Assembly (NCBI GenBank): GCA_031841125.1
Contig: CM063110.1
Location: forward strand, 14,069,626-14,133,625
Reading direction: 5' to 3'
Length of the DNA: 64,000 nt
From: Acanthococcus lagerstroemiae
Taxonomy: Eukaryota; Arthropoda; Insecta; Hemiptera; Eriococcidae
Shown: piece after piece, positions 23,328-35,374 of the stretch
How the letters are laid out: every line of letters starts with the position of its first letter
Numbering within the stretch: the stretch's first letter is position 1
Translations under genes and position numbers: made by a program
Notes under the pieces: model-generated
Seen by the model: the letters and a program-made list of their open reading frames with translations, nothing else
Told to the model about the DNA's origin: nothing
Databases searched by the model: none

Positions 23328-24856
23328 CTAAGGGAAAATACAAAATATTGGAGAGTTATTCACAACATACAGTAACACTGCTGCGAGACAGAGAAGGGCA
23401 CATTCTTGTTTTCTCAGACGATGCACAATCGTTCCCCAAATGAGAACAAATTATAGTAAGTTTTTTTCACTTCTTGTTCACAAGATCTGATAAGTAAACA
23501 TCTTTCTTCATGACTGAGTGATCATAGAACCACTTCAATACAGTCACCCTCGTAGATTCCAAATCTTAATAGCTAGCACCAACTTTCGCTATGCATTTCT
23601 ACTGACACGGCGAACAATATCAACTCTTCACTGAACATGTAATTATTAAATTTGCGATGATGGGCAATGATGAGATTATATTATTGATTTCGCAAATCAA
23701 GGATTCGCGCTTTTACATAGTCAAAGGCCTAATTTTCAATCACCTCGAACAAGAGCATGAAACGCAACAGTCATCCAATTCAGACACACGCAAGTTTCAA
23801 ACATTTTCTGATTTCTTGGATTTTGTACATCAACGGCTCATAAAGTACTACGACAGAATATCAGGTGAGTAATACTAACCATTTTCAAGACCAGCGACCA
23901 TACCCTACCCTAAGATCACACAGAGGGTAAATGAGTTGGCTTACAAGTTACGAGTTCGGATCCTTTAAAATTAAAATAACACCACATAGCAGATGGTAAC
24001 ACTCGAATACGAAATAAGATAAATGCATCATAATTTATACGAAATCATCGCGAACTGATTCACTTAACACGAAAGACGAAACTCAATAGATCAAGCACAT
24101 ACGGCATTCACGTTTTCTACTCGAGACACTTCACCACAAATTGAGCGAAAACCGAACGAAAAGTGAAAATTCTTGTGAAAACTGAAACACACACCACATG
24201 GTTACACACCGACACACATTCACATGATAAAATTGATGCTGCGTTACCAACATAGAAACAGTGAAAGTACCTGCCATTAAAATTTAATTATTAATTTATC
24301 TCAGTTTGCAGTACGGCAATAATACCAATGTATTTCCAAAATAGTAATTAAAAGATGAAAGAATTCATTTCTAAGCACGATCCAAGATATAACGGATTTT
24401 AGACAAAAGGTATTTCGACTTCAGATTTTCTAGGTAATTTTCTTTAGTTCGCATAGGACCGCATCAGCTTGCGCCAAGGTTTTTATAACCAGGAGTGTTA
24501 TCCACTTGAACTTCAATGACGTCACATATTTTGTCTTCTGGCCAATGAGCGGGATGCATTTATGGTTTACGCACGTTGTACCTACCTAGTCTATTTTCAA
24601 AAATGATTCAGTTTCTCCTCAACACCACCAAACGAGTGGAAAGTTCAACTCGGAAACGATTCTTTTCCGTCGCTCTAATTTTGATATAGTTATTTCGCGA
24701 AGAGTTCAAAGTGTTGGTTAGTGCTCAATATGTTAGATACGGATAAATGAATTAGTATTCTAGCATTTTCTTGCAATTAGAGTCATTACCTCACTTCACG
24801 TTTGAACTTCATTCGAAATTATTGTAATCTAATTAGGTAACCCTTATGTTCTGACC
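23328..24856. promoter_or_regulatory. Probable bidirectional promoter region between TMEM63 and DNAJC7
   Basis: Two genes point away from this interval, whose middle has no recognised coding exon, so both promoters and first untranslated exons should lie here. A 71-codon plus-strand frame at 23657-23872 ends at a good CAG/GTGAGT donor but has no familiar motif. No TATA box stands out. Inference from gene orientation only. Confidence 0.4.
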
Positions 24857-27800
24857 ATGGCACTCTCCGCTGATGTGATAATTCCCACTGACGTATCGAA
24901 CAGTTTGAATGGATACGTCGGTAAAGAAGAAGAGTAAGTATATATCAAGTTCTTCTATCGCGCTAATTTACATGAGATCGTATTCGCGCACTAATCCTTG
25001 CCATTTCGTTGCGTGCTATAGGGTTGCTGATGGTCTAAGGAAACGAGGCAATCAGGAGTACAAATCGAAAGACTACGCGAAGGCTCTGAAACTGTATAAT
25101 GAAGCGATTGGTGAGAAAATCAGTAATTTACGTTCCCCATTTCGTGAAAGTCTTCGCCTCGTGGACTCTAGTTTCTCATGAAAACATTCTTTTGTTGTGT
25201 TAGATTTGCTACCAGAGAATCCTGCATTATACGGCAACCGTTCTGCCTGTTACATGATGTTAGGGCAGTATTACAAAGCTTTGGAGGATGCTCGAAAATC
25301 AGTCGTCTTAGATGATACATTTGTAAAGGTAAAAAGCTTGAAGCTGCTGAGTATTACTACTGATAACTTGGCTTCTCAATCATCATGAACTCGGTTATAG
25401 TATTGCAAGAAGATGTTCATTGAGCCTGGACTCGAAAAATTGTCGATACTGGTCGTATCACCTGTTTTATTATTTTTAAATGACGCGTGTATGGTTGCAG
25501 GGTCATTTAAGAGTCATCAAATGTTGTATCATTGTTGGAGAGATCTTAGAAGCAGACAAAAATTTGAAAAAAGTGTTAAATTTAGATCCGAATAACGCCA
25601 GTGTGTTAGCTGAACAAAGTAACCTCAACGCTTTGAAGAATGCATTTTCGAACGCAGAAACTTCATATTCAACTAAAGATTACCGACAAGTAAATATTCA
25701 GTCTTAGTTTTATTGAATGTTGATGAATCAGTATTCTGATACTTCGTTCACAACATCAATAGTGCATGTGTTGCAAGCGGGATAATGATTTTATTTGTGT
25801 CGCAGGCTGTGTATTACCTCGACCGCGCTATGGACTACGCAAAATCCTGTGTAATGTTCCAAGTAATGAAAGCTGAATGTCTAGCGCTTCTTAAACGATT
25901 TCAAGAAGCTCAAGAAATCGTGAACAATATCCTGAATAATGTTGATAAGCAGAATGTTGACGCTATCTACGTCCGGGGAATGTGCATGTATTACATGGAT
26001 AACATTGATCGTGCGTTCACACATTTTCAGCACACTTTGAAATTGGCCCCAGATCACTCAAAAACCATTAATATTTATAAGGTGACTAGATCAATTTGAC
26101 ATGAAATTAGCATTTGAACTGTGTAATTAATGTAGCGAGTTCGCAGTGATCAGTTGATAGAAATATTCATTGCTCAATGATGAGAACATCATAAGAAGAC
26201 TGCTGTATGATTTTTATGTTAGGAGAGTAATTTTTCGTCGCATATTATTTGATTACAGAAAGCAAAATTACTGAAGCAGAAGAAAGAACAAGGAAACGAA
26301 GCATTCAAAGCTAGCCGGCTAAAAGAAGCCTATAATTTTTACACCGACGCGCTGAATATCGACCCATTAAATGATTCCACCAACTCTAAATTGTATTTTA
26401 ACCGAGCTACTGTCTCATTCAAAGTATGTACCTGGTGGAGTTCTGTCTTCCTCAGATGCAAATGAAACTTTCGCTTCTACGGTAAATTTGGTTTCAGCTC
26501 GGTCATCTACAAGAATCGGTCAAGGATTGCTCAGCAGCCTTGAAACTCGATGATAAATATATAAAGCCACTATTGAGGAGGGCAAAGTGCTATTTAGATA
26601 TGGAGCAGTACGATGAAGCCGTTCGTGACTACGAAAAAGCTTTTAAGTTGGAAAGAACCAACGGTAATTCTTGATTTGATACCCACACTAGAGAAATCGG
26701 TTGTATATTAGCGAAAACTGATGAAAACATGTTCTGTTGAATAGACATTAAGACGCTGTTGAACAACGCAAAGTTGCTGCAAAAACGATCTCTCCGCAAG
26801 GATTACTATAAAATCCTCGGAATCAACAAAAATGCATCGACCGAAGAAATCAAAAAGGCTTATCGAAAACGAGCACTTGTGCATCATCCTGGTACGTAGG
26901 TTCAGCACGTCATCGTGGTCACGGTGGATTCACATAAGGGGCAGAGGGGGCAAATACTTCGGTCGGCAATAAAGAGGACCCGAAACACGAGATTAGGAAA
27001 AGGAATGAAAGCAGGAGTATGAGACTGAGGAAGTACTTTCTTTTGAGAGGAGTCAATAATTTTCCATAGGATGCATTTTACCTGATTGTAGCACTGTTCT
27101 TGAAAAGTTGAACCAGTCAAGAAAAGTCCTGAGGAGTCTTATTTTAGTTTGAAGGAGTTGTCTTTACTAAGTCTGTAAAGTCTTAGCGTGTCAGAGGTAA
27201 GTTTTGAGACGTCTTCAGTGATTCATGAAGAATCTTGCTCGACTCTCCCAGAATTGTTTACAATTTTTTCAGAGTAAGAACGAATCTTGAATGAGTCTAA
27301 AAGAGCTTTGAGAATTCTAAGCGTGTCTGACAGAATCTTCTAACAATTTGAAACCAAACTGAAAAAGTTTTACAGAAAATCAAAAGTTCATCTGGCAAAA
27401 AAGAGACAAGACGTCTAAAGACATTAAAAACATATTCGTTTAACCGAGGGGGAGAACTTGCTGCAAAGCCTATCTCATTAAAATCTGGTGCTAATCGTGA
27501 GCGCGTGAATTCGAAAAAGTCTGGAGCTTGGAAATATGGAGCTAACTGGTTTCCAGACTACTTCCTACTACCCAACTGCTCAGGATTAAAAGAATTTAAA
27601 TGGATCTAAATTAAGTCTTCTGTTCCGACGTACATGGTTGCCATGAAGTACATAATTAGTGATTTATCTACTGACTTCGTCGTACTTACATGGCTGTTTG
27701 AAACTGTGCAACAATTTGCCGTAACCTCAGTATGCGGATACTGCCCACCAATCCACTACAGAGGACGAGAAATCTCAACCAATATGTTTTACAAAATATC

Positions 27801-28684
27801 ATCTATCTACGAAGTAAATGATTTGAGAGGTGATGTCTGGTGTGAGATTTTGTTACCAGATCGATCGCCTAATGGAGTTTGCGTTGAGAATTTTTCGAAG
27901 TTCCAAATATGCGGGGAAAATTTTCGTTATTTTGTCCAAGACGGGCATCTCGTGGGGCGGCACGGCTGATCAAGATGCCACTATTACGGCATTAGCCGGT
28001 AGCTATAGTATACATTATACTTTTTTTTTGTACATCGGTGTAATTACTGTTCGCAGATCGTCATGCTAACGCTACCGAAGGCGAGAAGAAAGAACAAGAA
28101 AAGAAATTCAAAGAATTGGGAGAAGCTTATGGTGTTCTTTCAGACCCGAATAAAAGAGTGCGGTACGATAACGGACAAGATCTGGATGATTCGTGCGGAA
28201 GTGGTAAGTTTTTGATTTTTGCTTATGGTGTTCTTTCAGATTCGAATAAGAGTGCGGCACGATAACGGACAAGGTCTGAATGATTCGTGCGGAAGTGGTG
28301 AGTTTCTGATTTCTATCTTTCCGATAGCAGAATATGTGATTCCGTGTGATTTGTGTGATTGAGGACCGCACGATATTGTCTTGAACATTAGTGACTGTGA
28401 ATATGGACTTCTCAAAGTCTGCTACATGGTAGCTTGTATTTTGTAAAATCCGCTAAAAAGCTGGATACTTCGTATGACAGAAAAATAAGAGACTATGTTC
28501 ATGAATTAGATCCTCGGTATTGCCCGTGAAAGTACCGAACATTGATCTTGTCGTTTCCTTTGCTATAGATATCGACGCCAGCAGTGTATTCAGAGCATTT
28601 TTCGAAAATTCGTCGAGTTTCCGGTTCGACCCGCACGACGGAGGGCATCATGGTTGCAACACGTACTCTTTTAATTTTGTATAA
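24857..28684 (+). CDS. DNAJC7: DNAJC7 / TPR2 co-chaperone, complete, ten exons
   Basis: Cytosolic co-chaperone that bridges HSP70 and HSP90 through TPR motifs and stimulates HSP70 ATPase through its J domain. Exons: 24857-24933, 25022-25110, 25204-25328, 25501-25689, 25806-26081, 26259-26423, 26498-26663, 26745-26891, 28057-28203, 28569-28684. All junctions keep phase, giving 498 residues (human about 494). The start ATG lies in ACCATGG. TPR repeats run from about residue 27 to 375, with motifs such as [40 protein letters not shown] and [20 protein letters not shown]. The J domain follows ([20 protein letters not shown]), with its catalytic HPD at residues 410-412; the Asp codon is split by the 1.17-kb intron 8. 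The short tail ends NTYSFNFV, comparable to the aromatic vertebrate C-terminus. Odd: a decayed tandem copy of the exon 9 end lies in intron 9. Orthology is secure. Confidence 0.97.
27100..27430. repeat. Degenerate AGTCTTA-type repeat in DNAJC7 intron 8
   Basis: Words such as GAAAAGTCCTGAGGAGTCTTA, AAGTCTGTAAAGTCTTAGCG and GAATGAGTCTAAAAGAG recur at uneven spacing of about 20-30 bases. The same composition and words recur at much greater length at 52380-53280. Confidence 0.5.
28221..28305 (+). pseudogene. Decayed tandem duplicate of the end of DNAJC7 exon 9
   Basis: Bases 28125-28211 (exon 9 end plus donor) are repeated at 28221-28305 with about 90% identity. The copy has lost two bases (GAATAAGAGTG for GAATAAAAGAGTG), so its frame is shifted. 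The coding word GTTCTTTCAG now resembles a splice acceptor and GTGGTGAGTT a donor; inclusion as a 55-base exon after exon 9 would read [12 protein letters not shown]. Probably skipped. Confidence 0.85.
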
Positions 28685-29355
28685 TTGTATTCACCATCAG
28701 TGTAAGTGAATCTTCAACGTTATTTTTCATTTCCGAGCGACCAATTTCTTGGAGGAATGCCTTGAGGACTGGTATTTGTCAACGTGGTACAAATTGTAAA
28801 ATTTTTATTTTTATCAATTTAGGTAAGATACTTTGTATTTAAAATCAAACAAAAAAAAACAAGCACGTAATTTTATTTTGTCCTTTCCGAGATAAAGTGT
28901 TATAGGTTACGGAGATCTTTTTACATTTTTGTATTCCTGTTTTCATCTGCCAGTAGAATAATTTATTTTAAAACTTTTTTTCCCTCTTTTTAAGAGTTTC
29001 TTCAGCTGCCACACTTCGAATTATTTCGCTTCGTTACTGAGTCGTGCGAATGAATTAGCTTCCTTAGATTTTTCCCCTCTGTACGTAGTGCGGAAATTGT
29101 GATAACTTATTTTTATGTGCAAGTTTGCTTCCAAGGCATTGTTGATTAATGACCACTGAGTTGTACGTAGTGTCCTCCTATCCTGTCGTGCGCTTGATCG
29201 TGGAGTCAGTATACCGGCTACTTCGAGTGAACAGATGCTCCTTTTTTTTTTTTTTTTTTTAACTGTATCCCAATTTGTACATTGATTCGTATTTTGTGTA
29301 TTACTTCGAAATATTATCGTATAGCGCGGTATATGATGTGTGTACATACCTACTG

Positions 29356-29361
29356 AATAAA
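29356..29361 (+). terminator. Polyadenylation signal of DNAJC7
   Basis: AATAAA lies 672 bases after the DNAJC7 stop codon, in AT-rich sequence with T-rich tracts. It is the first canonical hexamer I noticed downstream in this orientation; cleavage would follow within about 30 bases. Confidence 0.6.
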
Positions 29362-29399
29362 CTGTACTATGTCGACATGTTTGTTTTAAAATATGTACT

Positions 29400-30178
29400 C
29401 CGGTCTGTGATTTACTCGGGTTTAAACATTACTCTTTAATGTGAACTTGATACACACAAATTTTGTGATCGAAGTACACTGCTGATGTGACATAACTTTT
29501 TCTATTAACAACGCTGACTTTCATTCAAATCTATAAAATCTTCAGTATAAAATGCTGTTATTTTGAATATGTGTTGAATGACAGTGCCAAAGTCACAGTA
29601 GCTTGATCAGCCATGTCGCCCCATGTGATGCCCACTCTGATCGAATGAAAATAGTTTTCAGCATCTGCATCGAAAGATCATTGCCTTATGGTGTTGGAAA
29701 AAATACTGTGTGCTACTTGGGAGGAAATTGTGAAGAACGACTCCTATGTAGCAGCCTTGCAGTCCACTCTTTAGCTCAGGCTCCAAACTCGCAATTGTTT
29801 CTCAGTTCTTTCATTAGTTGCAGAATAACTAATGACTATTTCCCGAATTCTTTAGGCAATGAATTACAAGGGATATTGGCGACTGATTGTGACCTCGCTC
29901 GCCTGTTTATTTTTTCAAAGTTGGTGTTCTGGTCACCCTGATTCAAGATTTTCTTATCATTTTATTCGGGCCGATGATCCGATAGGAGCGCTACACTCGG
30001 CAAAATTGAAAACGGGATCACGACGAGTTTCCTATGTACCTACTTTTTGAATGTTAATTGAGTTCAAAATTTATAGAGCATAAAATTTCCTATAGGTTAC
30101 TTTCTCTCATGAAAATTGATTTTGATCGATTTCAAGAAAGTTTCCACCCAATTCCAATACCCGCGCCAATCACCAATT
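29400..30178. other. Intergenic stretch
   Basis: No gene or element recognised between the end of DNAJC7 and the first MITE. Confidence 0.4.
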
Positions 30179-30427
30179 GGGCGCTATTCAGCAAGAGGGA
30201 ACCAACTAGCATGTGTAAACAAAATGAGTTATTAGTATCGTTGGAAAGAGCGTAAAAAGTAGAATTTTTCAAAATTGGGCGCCCGATTCAAAAATTTGTA
30301 CTCACGTTGAAAGAAGCTTATCAGTAAATGCTGTGTCATATAGTTTCTACATGGTTCTTGAACTTCGAATCACGTATTCTCAAAAAGCGGATTTTGCTAG
30401 TTGGTTCCCTCTTGCTGAACAGCGTCC
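30179..30427. mobile_element. MITE, GGACGCTGTTaAGC family, copy 1
   Basis: Inverted ends GGGCGCTATTCAGCAAGAG and the reverse complement of GGACGCTGTTCAGCAAGAG; the match continues through GGAACCAACTAGCA. Flanked by AATT on both sides, a possible 4-base duplication. The middle contains CAACG...TGTAC and CTTTCCAACGATACTAAT-like words shared, in either orientation, with copies at 31357, 31612 and 35904. No coding capacity; superfamily unknown. Confidence 0.8.
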
Positions 30428-30478
30428 AATTGTCCCGTTTTCCTTATGCCCGATACTAGCGCTGCTCGGCCCGAATTG

Positions 30479-30956
30479 CAGGGATTCAAAGTTTAAGTCA
30501 TTAATGGCTTAATTTTAAGTTCAATTTGTTGTTTCAGCGATTTCAGGCCAGCCAGTAAGTCAGTGATTCGTTTGGCTTTTTTTCACTTAAGCCAATAGCT
30601 GATCATTGCTGATAATCTATTAGCTTAAAAAAAAAAATCAATCAGGTTTATGATACGTCTAATCTTTTTGCCTGCAAATAAACATAACAATTTTTGTTGG
30701 AAGAGAAAGTAAGTATGATTAAAATTAACTGAAATGAACAAAAAATGATACGGTATGTAACACGAATTTAAGCCAATAGGTTTGGCTTAAGTAGTCGTTC
30801 AAACGAAAAAAGTAACCCGAAACTAAGCCAATGGGAGTGGCTTAAGTAGTCGTTCAAACGGAAAAAAACCATTGGCTTAAATCAGCTTAAGAAACTTGAT
30901 TGAATAAAAAGTTTAAGCTAAGTTTTAAGCCGAAAACGATTGGCTTTGAATCCCTG
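30479..30956. mobile_element. hAT MITE with perfect 8-bp target duplication
   Basis: Ends are CAGGGATTCAAAG and its exact reverse complement, flanked by perfect 8-base duplications CCGAATTG (30471-30478 and 30957-30964), the hallmark of hAT transposition. The interior is saturated with GGCTTAA/TTAAGCC words in both orientations (at least ten) and holds a direct repeat GTGGCTTAAGTAGTCGTTCA. No open frame of note, so non-autonomous. The intact duplication suggests it is the youngest hAT insertion here. Confidence 0.95.
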
Positions 30957-31107
30957 CCGAATTGTATAATTTGAGGAACTGTATGAACTTTCCAAGAAGG
31001 TGGCCAAGGGCGGTGGCGCGCTAGTATTGTTTTCACTTATAAACAAATAACAACAACAGTGAAACAGGATCAAATTTTTCTATCAGTTACAAACTTACAA
31101 TTTGCAA

Positions 31108-31352
31108 ATGAAGGGTAAAGAATGAAAACTTAATTTGCCATTTTACTTCAAGGGCGCAAATAGGCAAGATACTGTACACGGGTGCAGGAATACCGAATAT
31201 CTTTGCTACGCCTGTAAACGTGGAGTATGTTATACACATCGCACACATACAGCCGCAGCAAAGATATTCCTGCACCCGTGTACAGCATTTTGCCTATTTT
31301 CTGCGCCCTTGAAGTAAAATGGCAAATGTGAGTTCTGATTCTTTACCCTTCA
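31108..31352. mobile_element. Large palindromic (foldback) element
   Basis: The arms are about 100 bases, with shared words TGAAGGGTAAAGAAT, TTTGCCATTTTACTTCAAGG, CTGTACACGGGTGCAGGAAT and ATCTTTGCT inverted around a loop of about 50 bases. The arms differ by small indels. A transcript would form a long, nearly perfect hairpin. No protein frame. Confidence 0.85.
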
Positions 31353-31356
31353 AATG

Positions 31357-31606
31357 GGTCGCTGTTAAGCGAGACAGAACTAAGTGACAAATTCTATTTC
31401 TTGAGAACATGTAATTCGAAGTTCAAGAGCCATGTAGAAACTATACGACATAGCGTTTACTGATAACCTTTTTCCAACGTGAGTACACATTTTTTGAATT
31501 GGGGGCCCATTTTTGAAAAATTCTACTTTTTTTGCTCTTTCCAACAATACTAATAACTAATTTTGTCAACAAATGTCGCTTGGTTGTGTCTCGCTTAATA
31601 GCGTCC
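31357..31606. mobile_element. MITE, GGACGCTGTTaAGC family, copy 2
   Basis: Ends GGTCGCTGTTAAGCGAGACA and the reverse complement of GGACGCTATTAAGCGAGACA. It is 250 bases long and almost directly followed by copy 3. Confidence 0.8.
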
Positions 31607-31611
31607 ACGTA

Positions 31612-31853
31612 ACCGCAGTTAAGCAAAAGGGACTCAGGCGACATTTGCTGACAAAATGAGTAGTATCCTTGGAAAGAGTGTACAAAGTAGAATTTTTTTA
31701 AATTGGGCCCCCAATGTAAAAATGTGTACCCACGTTGAAAAAAAGCTCATCAGTAAACGCTATGGCCGTAAACTGGCATTATTCAGTGGCTTTTAATGTT
31801 ACGTTTTCTCAAAAAACAGATATTGCCACTCGAGTCCTTTTTGCTCAACATCC
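31612..31853. mobile_element. MITE, GGACGCTGTTaAGC family, copy 3
   Basis: Ends ACCGCAGTTAAGCAAAAGG and the reverse complement of GGATGTTGAGCAAAAAGGAC. It is more diverged than copy 2 and in the opposite orientation by its internal words (ACCCACGTTGAAAAAAAGC). Confidence 0.75.
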
Positions 31854-34800
31854 ATAATATTGAATCCAGATTATCCATCATCCTTATCACACATGAAGGG
31901 AATAAAATTCTTATTTTGAAGTTTGAACAGACAAGACTAGTTCCTTAACTAGATCCTCCTCAAGCGGATATCACGGGAAAATTTTCAATGTTGCCGCGCA
32001 CCAGATTTTCTTTTAAATCTATATTCATCGGACAGCACAGTCCACTTCTCTTCGTCATTATCATTCCTTTCGATCATATCAATGAATTCTAGTGAAATTC
32101 AATGTCAGTTTCATGTATAACATGTGTAGAAAAAGTCAAAAATCAAGACATGGGATGATGCAATACGCACTAAGACTTGGAGTTCCCTAAGTTGTAGCCC
32201 TGCGTACTGAAAAGGTGATCATGTATAATTTTTCATAAGATTACAGCAAACTATATCGTCCCACATTTTATTGTATTGTTACTAAAATACTGAACAATAG
32301 AATAGTCAATGCAAGTGGGTGGAATAATTTTCGGCCGTTTCTTATCTTCAGGATAGCAGGATTTCCATTTAAAAGTATCCATGGTCACCCTTTCAGTTTC
32401 ACCCGCGCAGGCGATTTTGTAGCGCTCTCTAGTGCAGATTATGACGTCTGAAGACTAAATTTCAATACTTTAAGAGTCCTCATTTTCACCTCAATACTCA
32501 ATGGCTATAAGTATGTCAAGAAAAAGATATAAATCACTGAACAATAGACAAATGTGGGAATCTTTTAAGCTATCAAACATTTAATATACACTAAACAGCA
32601 GCGGAGTACTAACCTTATCAGTTCCAACAATAGTGTTTTAGAGCTGTGGAATTGCATCCTGCCGGCATCTTGTTATCTTGATATTTGTTTCTTTCCAGCA
32701 TAATAAATTAAAAAAAAACAACCTGTGTTTCACTCATTGAGATTTAAAAAAAGGAAAGTATTTCGAAGAACTAGTCAAGTACAAAGTACAATACCAGAAC
32801 CTAGGAAAGTTATACTTGAAATTATTCTTTTCGCGTCTGTAGGAAACTTTCTAAAGCACAGAAGCACATCCGAATGATGACTACAATCTGGCGCAAAGGA
32901 GCAAACCATTTTATCTTATCCACTAAAATTTCGAAACTGCTTATTGGGATTCAAACCTCACCTAGATAGCGCTACCATAGGTAAACGTTTTGCCTGTATT
33001 GTTATCAGTTTGGGGTGATCTTGATTCCGATCTATTCACCCGAAGATTTACCCCAAAGTGATAAGAATACAATGATTGAACACACTGACAGTGCTGCCAA
33101 CACATGCAACTTAGGTTCAAGTCTCAATTCAAAGCGAGATTTTCTACAATGATAGAGTATCCAGCTGAAACTTTTGCTACTGCTTGATGTCTGCATGCAT
33201 GAATTGATAAGGAAATTACTCTACTGCTATACCGCGTATTTTAACGTTTAATAACTTAAAAGTTTCGGGCATTTGCTTATTATTATTTGATGATTCATAA
33301 TGGGCCGTTCAGTCCATCAAATGTAAGGGAAAAAATCTGGGCGTGGTAACACTGAAAATCTTCTCCTGAGTCCTGACGTCACAGTGTTCAGGTGTTTCTA
33401 TTCAGGACTTCTTACAAGTCATGATAGTCAACCAAGATCACCACAAATGAAATACATCATTTTGGATGGTGGATTTAATACACATGTATTCGTGAAAAAA
33501 AGGGTACAAAAAACTTACTATAATAATAGAAATTTTAAAACAAAATAATAAAATCACTTTCAAGACGGATTGATGAAATGGACCTTTAGAGCATTAAAAC
33601 CTGCTGATGCCGTAATCACCCATGATACTGTCTCCCATTAAATTTCCTATCGCTATCCACTTGTTTTCTGTTCAAAATAAAATATTCAGAATAAATTCAT
33701 GCACATTAAATGTTGCGTACTATATACCTATACATTTTCTGAAGTGAAGGTACTATAGTACCAATAGCATTCTCAAACAGGAACGAATATACTGTGGTAC
33801 TGGGGAGTAACACTTAATAAATGGCACTTGTGAAGTTTACACTATTTTATAGGTAACACTATAGGTACAAATAAACGTAAGTTTGTTCTTTTCAGTCTTG
33901 TTCATTCTAAATTCCAATACCAAATGGGGAACAAGCTGCGCTGCTGACACCATCGAATACACAGTCAGAAATGTATTTTTGTTTCATAGGTGTGGAGTAC
34001 ACCTTATAATAATTCAAAACAGAAAAACGAACTTTTGAACTGATGCCAATAACTAGAAATCAAATCTTAGTCTTGTGATGCGCAAATTTTTTCAACAGAA
34101 AGAACAAACTAAAAATAGCAAGTTGAAAGAGGTGCATGTAGGTTTAGTGCGATACAGTAGAACCAATAACCGCTACCCTGGAGTAGAAATAACTGGCATA
34201 TCAGAGCACCAAGGTATCTTTAGGGAAATGTTAATAAACTTTTATACACAAGCAACATGCAATTTTGTCAGTTCATTAGATCACGATAGTTCGCAATTCA
34301 CGGCAAAAATAGCATTTAGAGATCCGCAATCACACGTATTTTTGAAAACCATTTCACAAGGAGCAACTATCTTTCCACCGGTTGTAACTGTAGGTAACTA
34401 GGTAGAAATTTCTCAATTTGTAAGACATTAAAGAACTCAAAATGCCTGAACAAGAAACTTATCAAACAGAAGAACCTGTGAGATCAAATTGACAGTAGAA
34501 ATTCACAAACGACGAAATGTATCTCCATGCGTAACATATGACAGCGACAGATACCTACATACTATTATCGAAATCATTTTCCCCATCGCTCAAGAGGGGT
34601 CTAAGTAAAAACTGAATTTTTAATGCAAATCTACATTCTGATACTGAGATTTCCAAGTCATATGAAACGTTCATGCGTTTTTATTGTTTGCCTGTTGGTT
34701 TTTGAATACAAAATAGAAATCGACGAATAATTTCGAGTCATACAGGACAGCCCAGAGGTGTGTGTCAGGGATCCAGTAATCTGTATCACTAATGTTAAAC

Positions 34801-35150
34801 TAAGGCAAAGGATCCTGATATAGCCAGGTTCCTAATATGAACATCAGCAAACTGCCGAAATCCGATTTATTTTTTCAAAATTTGGCCGTTTGTCGGTTAT
34901 ATGAGCAGCCTGGTCAACATAACCGAAGTTAAAAAAGATTGAATCGTGCGTCAGATCTCGGCAATTGGCTGTACACATACTCGGTTTGACTTACCATCAC
35001 CATCAATTATTTCCTTCTGACAAAGGACCTCATTTTCGATGTCGACTATCAAGTTTTGAATAGTATGATCCAGTATTCATTTTCCATGGGATAATCAGCG
35101 AAGATTTCTTGCTTAGCAGCTTACTGTTTACGGCCATGTTCAACAAACTC
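31854..35150. other. Intergenic AT-rich stretch
   Basis: No coding exon is recognised. A 108-codon open frame at 34075-34401 has no familiar motif. A block at about 32300-32520 (GCGATTTTGTAGCGCTCTC then TAGTGCAG) recurs near 39440-39640 as an old dispersed repeat. Confidence 0.4.
32395..32455. repeat. Dispersed repeat core, copy 1
   Basis: CGCAGGCGATTTTGTAGCGC followed by TCTCTAGTGCAG matches CACAGGTGATTTTGCAGCGC followed by ACTCTAGTGCAG at 39555. Weaker similarity extends to both sides (AAAGTATCCATGGTCACC against AAAGTACACATGATCACC). Confidence 0.65.
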
Positions 35151-35153
35151 AGG

Positions 35154-35374
35154 GTGTTGGAGCCGAGAAAAAGTGCTCCGAGCACCGCTCCGGATCCGGC
35201 TTCCTAAAACTAGCTCTGTTCCGGCTCGACTCCAGTTCCTACAAGTTGCACCAGGCTCCGCACCAGCTCCTTGAAAGTGGCTCTACTCCAGCTTTGCTTT
35301 GCTTTCAAATAGCTGCTCCGGGCTTTGCTCCGGAGTTGAAGCGGAATCCAGAGCTGGAGCCACTGTCGACATTT
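35154..35374. repeat. GGAGC/GCTCC-saturated repeat
   Basis: GCTCCGG, CAGCTCC, GGAGCC and GGCTCC occur about every 10-15 bases in both orientations over 220 bases, in otherwise AT-rich DNA. It starts at CAGGGTGTTGGAGCC and ends at GAGCCACTG, ends that could be hAT-like, though no 8-base duplication is visible. Not coding. Confidence 0.65.

Noticed and set aside
23657..23872. 71-codon plus-strand frame ending at a strong donor, as a first exon
   Set aside because: No recognised motif, no matching downstream exon before DNAJC7, and it lies in the presumed 5' intron of TMEM63. Left as part of the promoter region.
34075..34401. 108-codon open frame as a gene
   Set aside because: No familiar motif, no splice partners and no promoter context; its length is compatible with chance in a 64-kb window.
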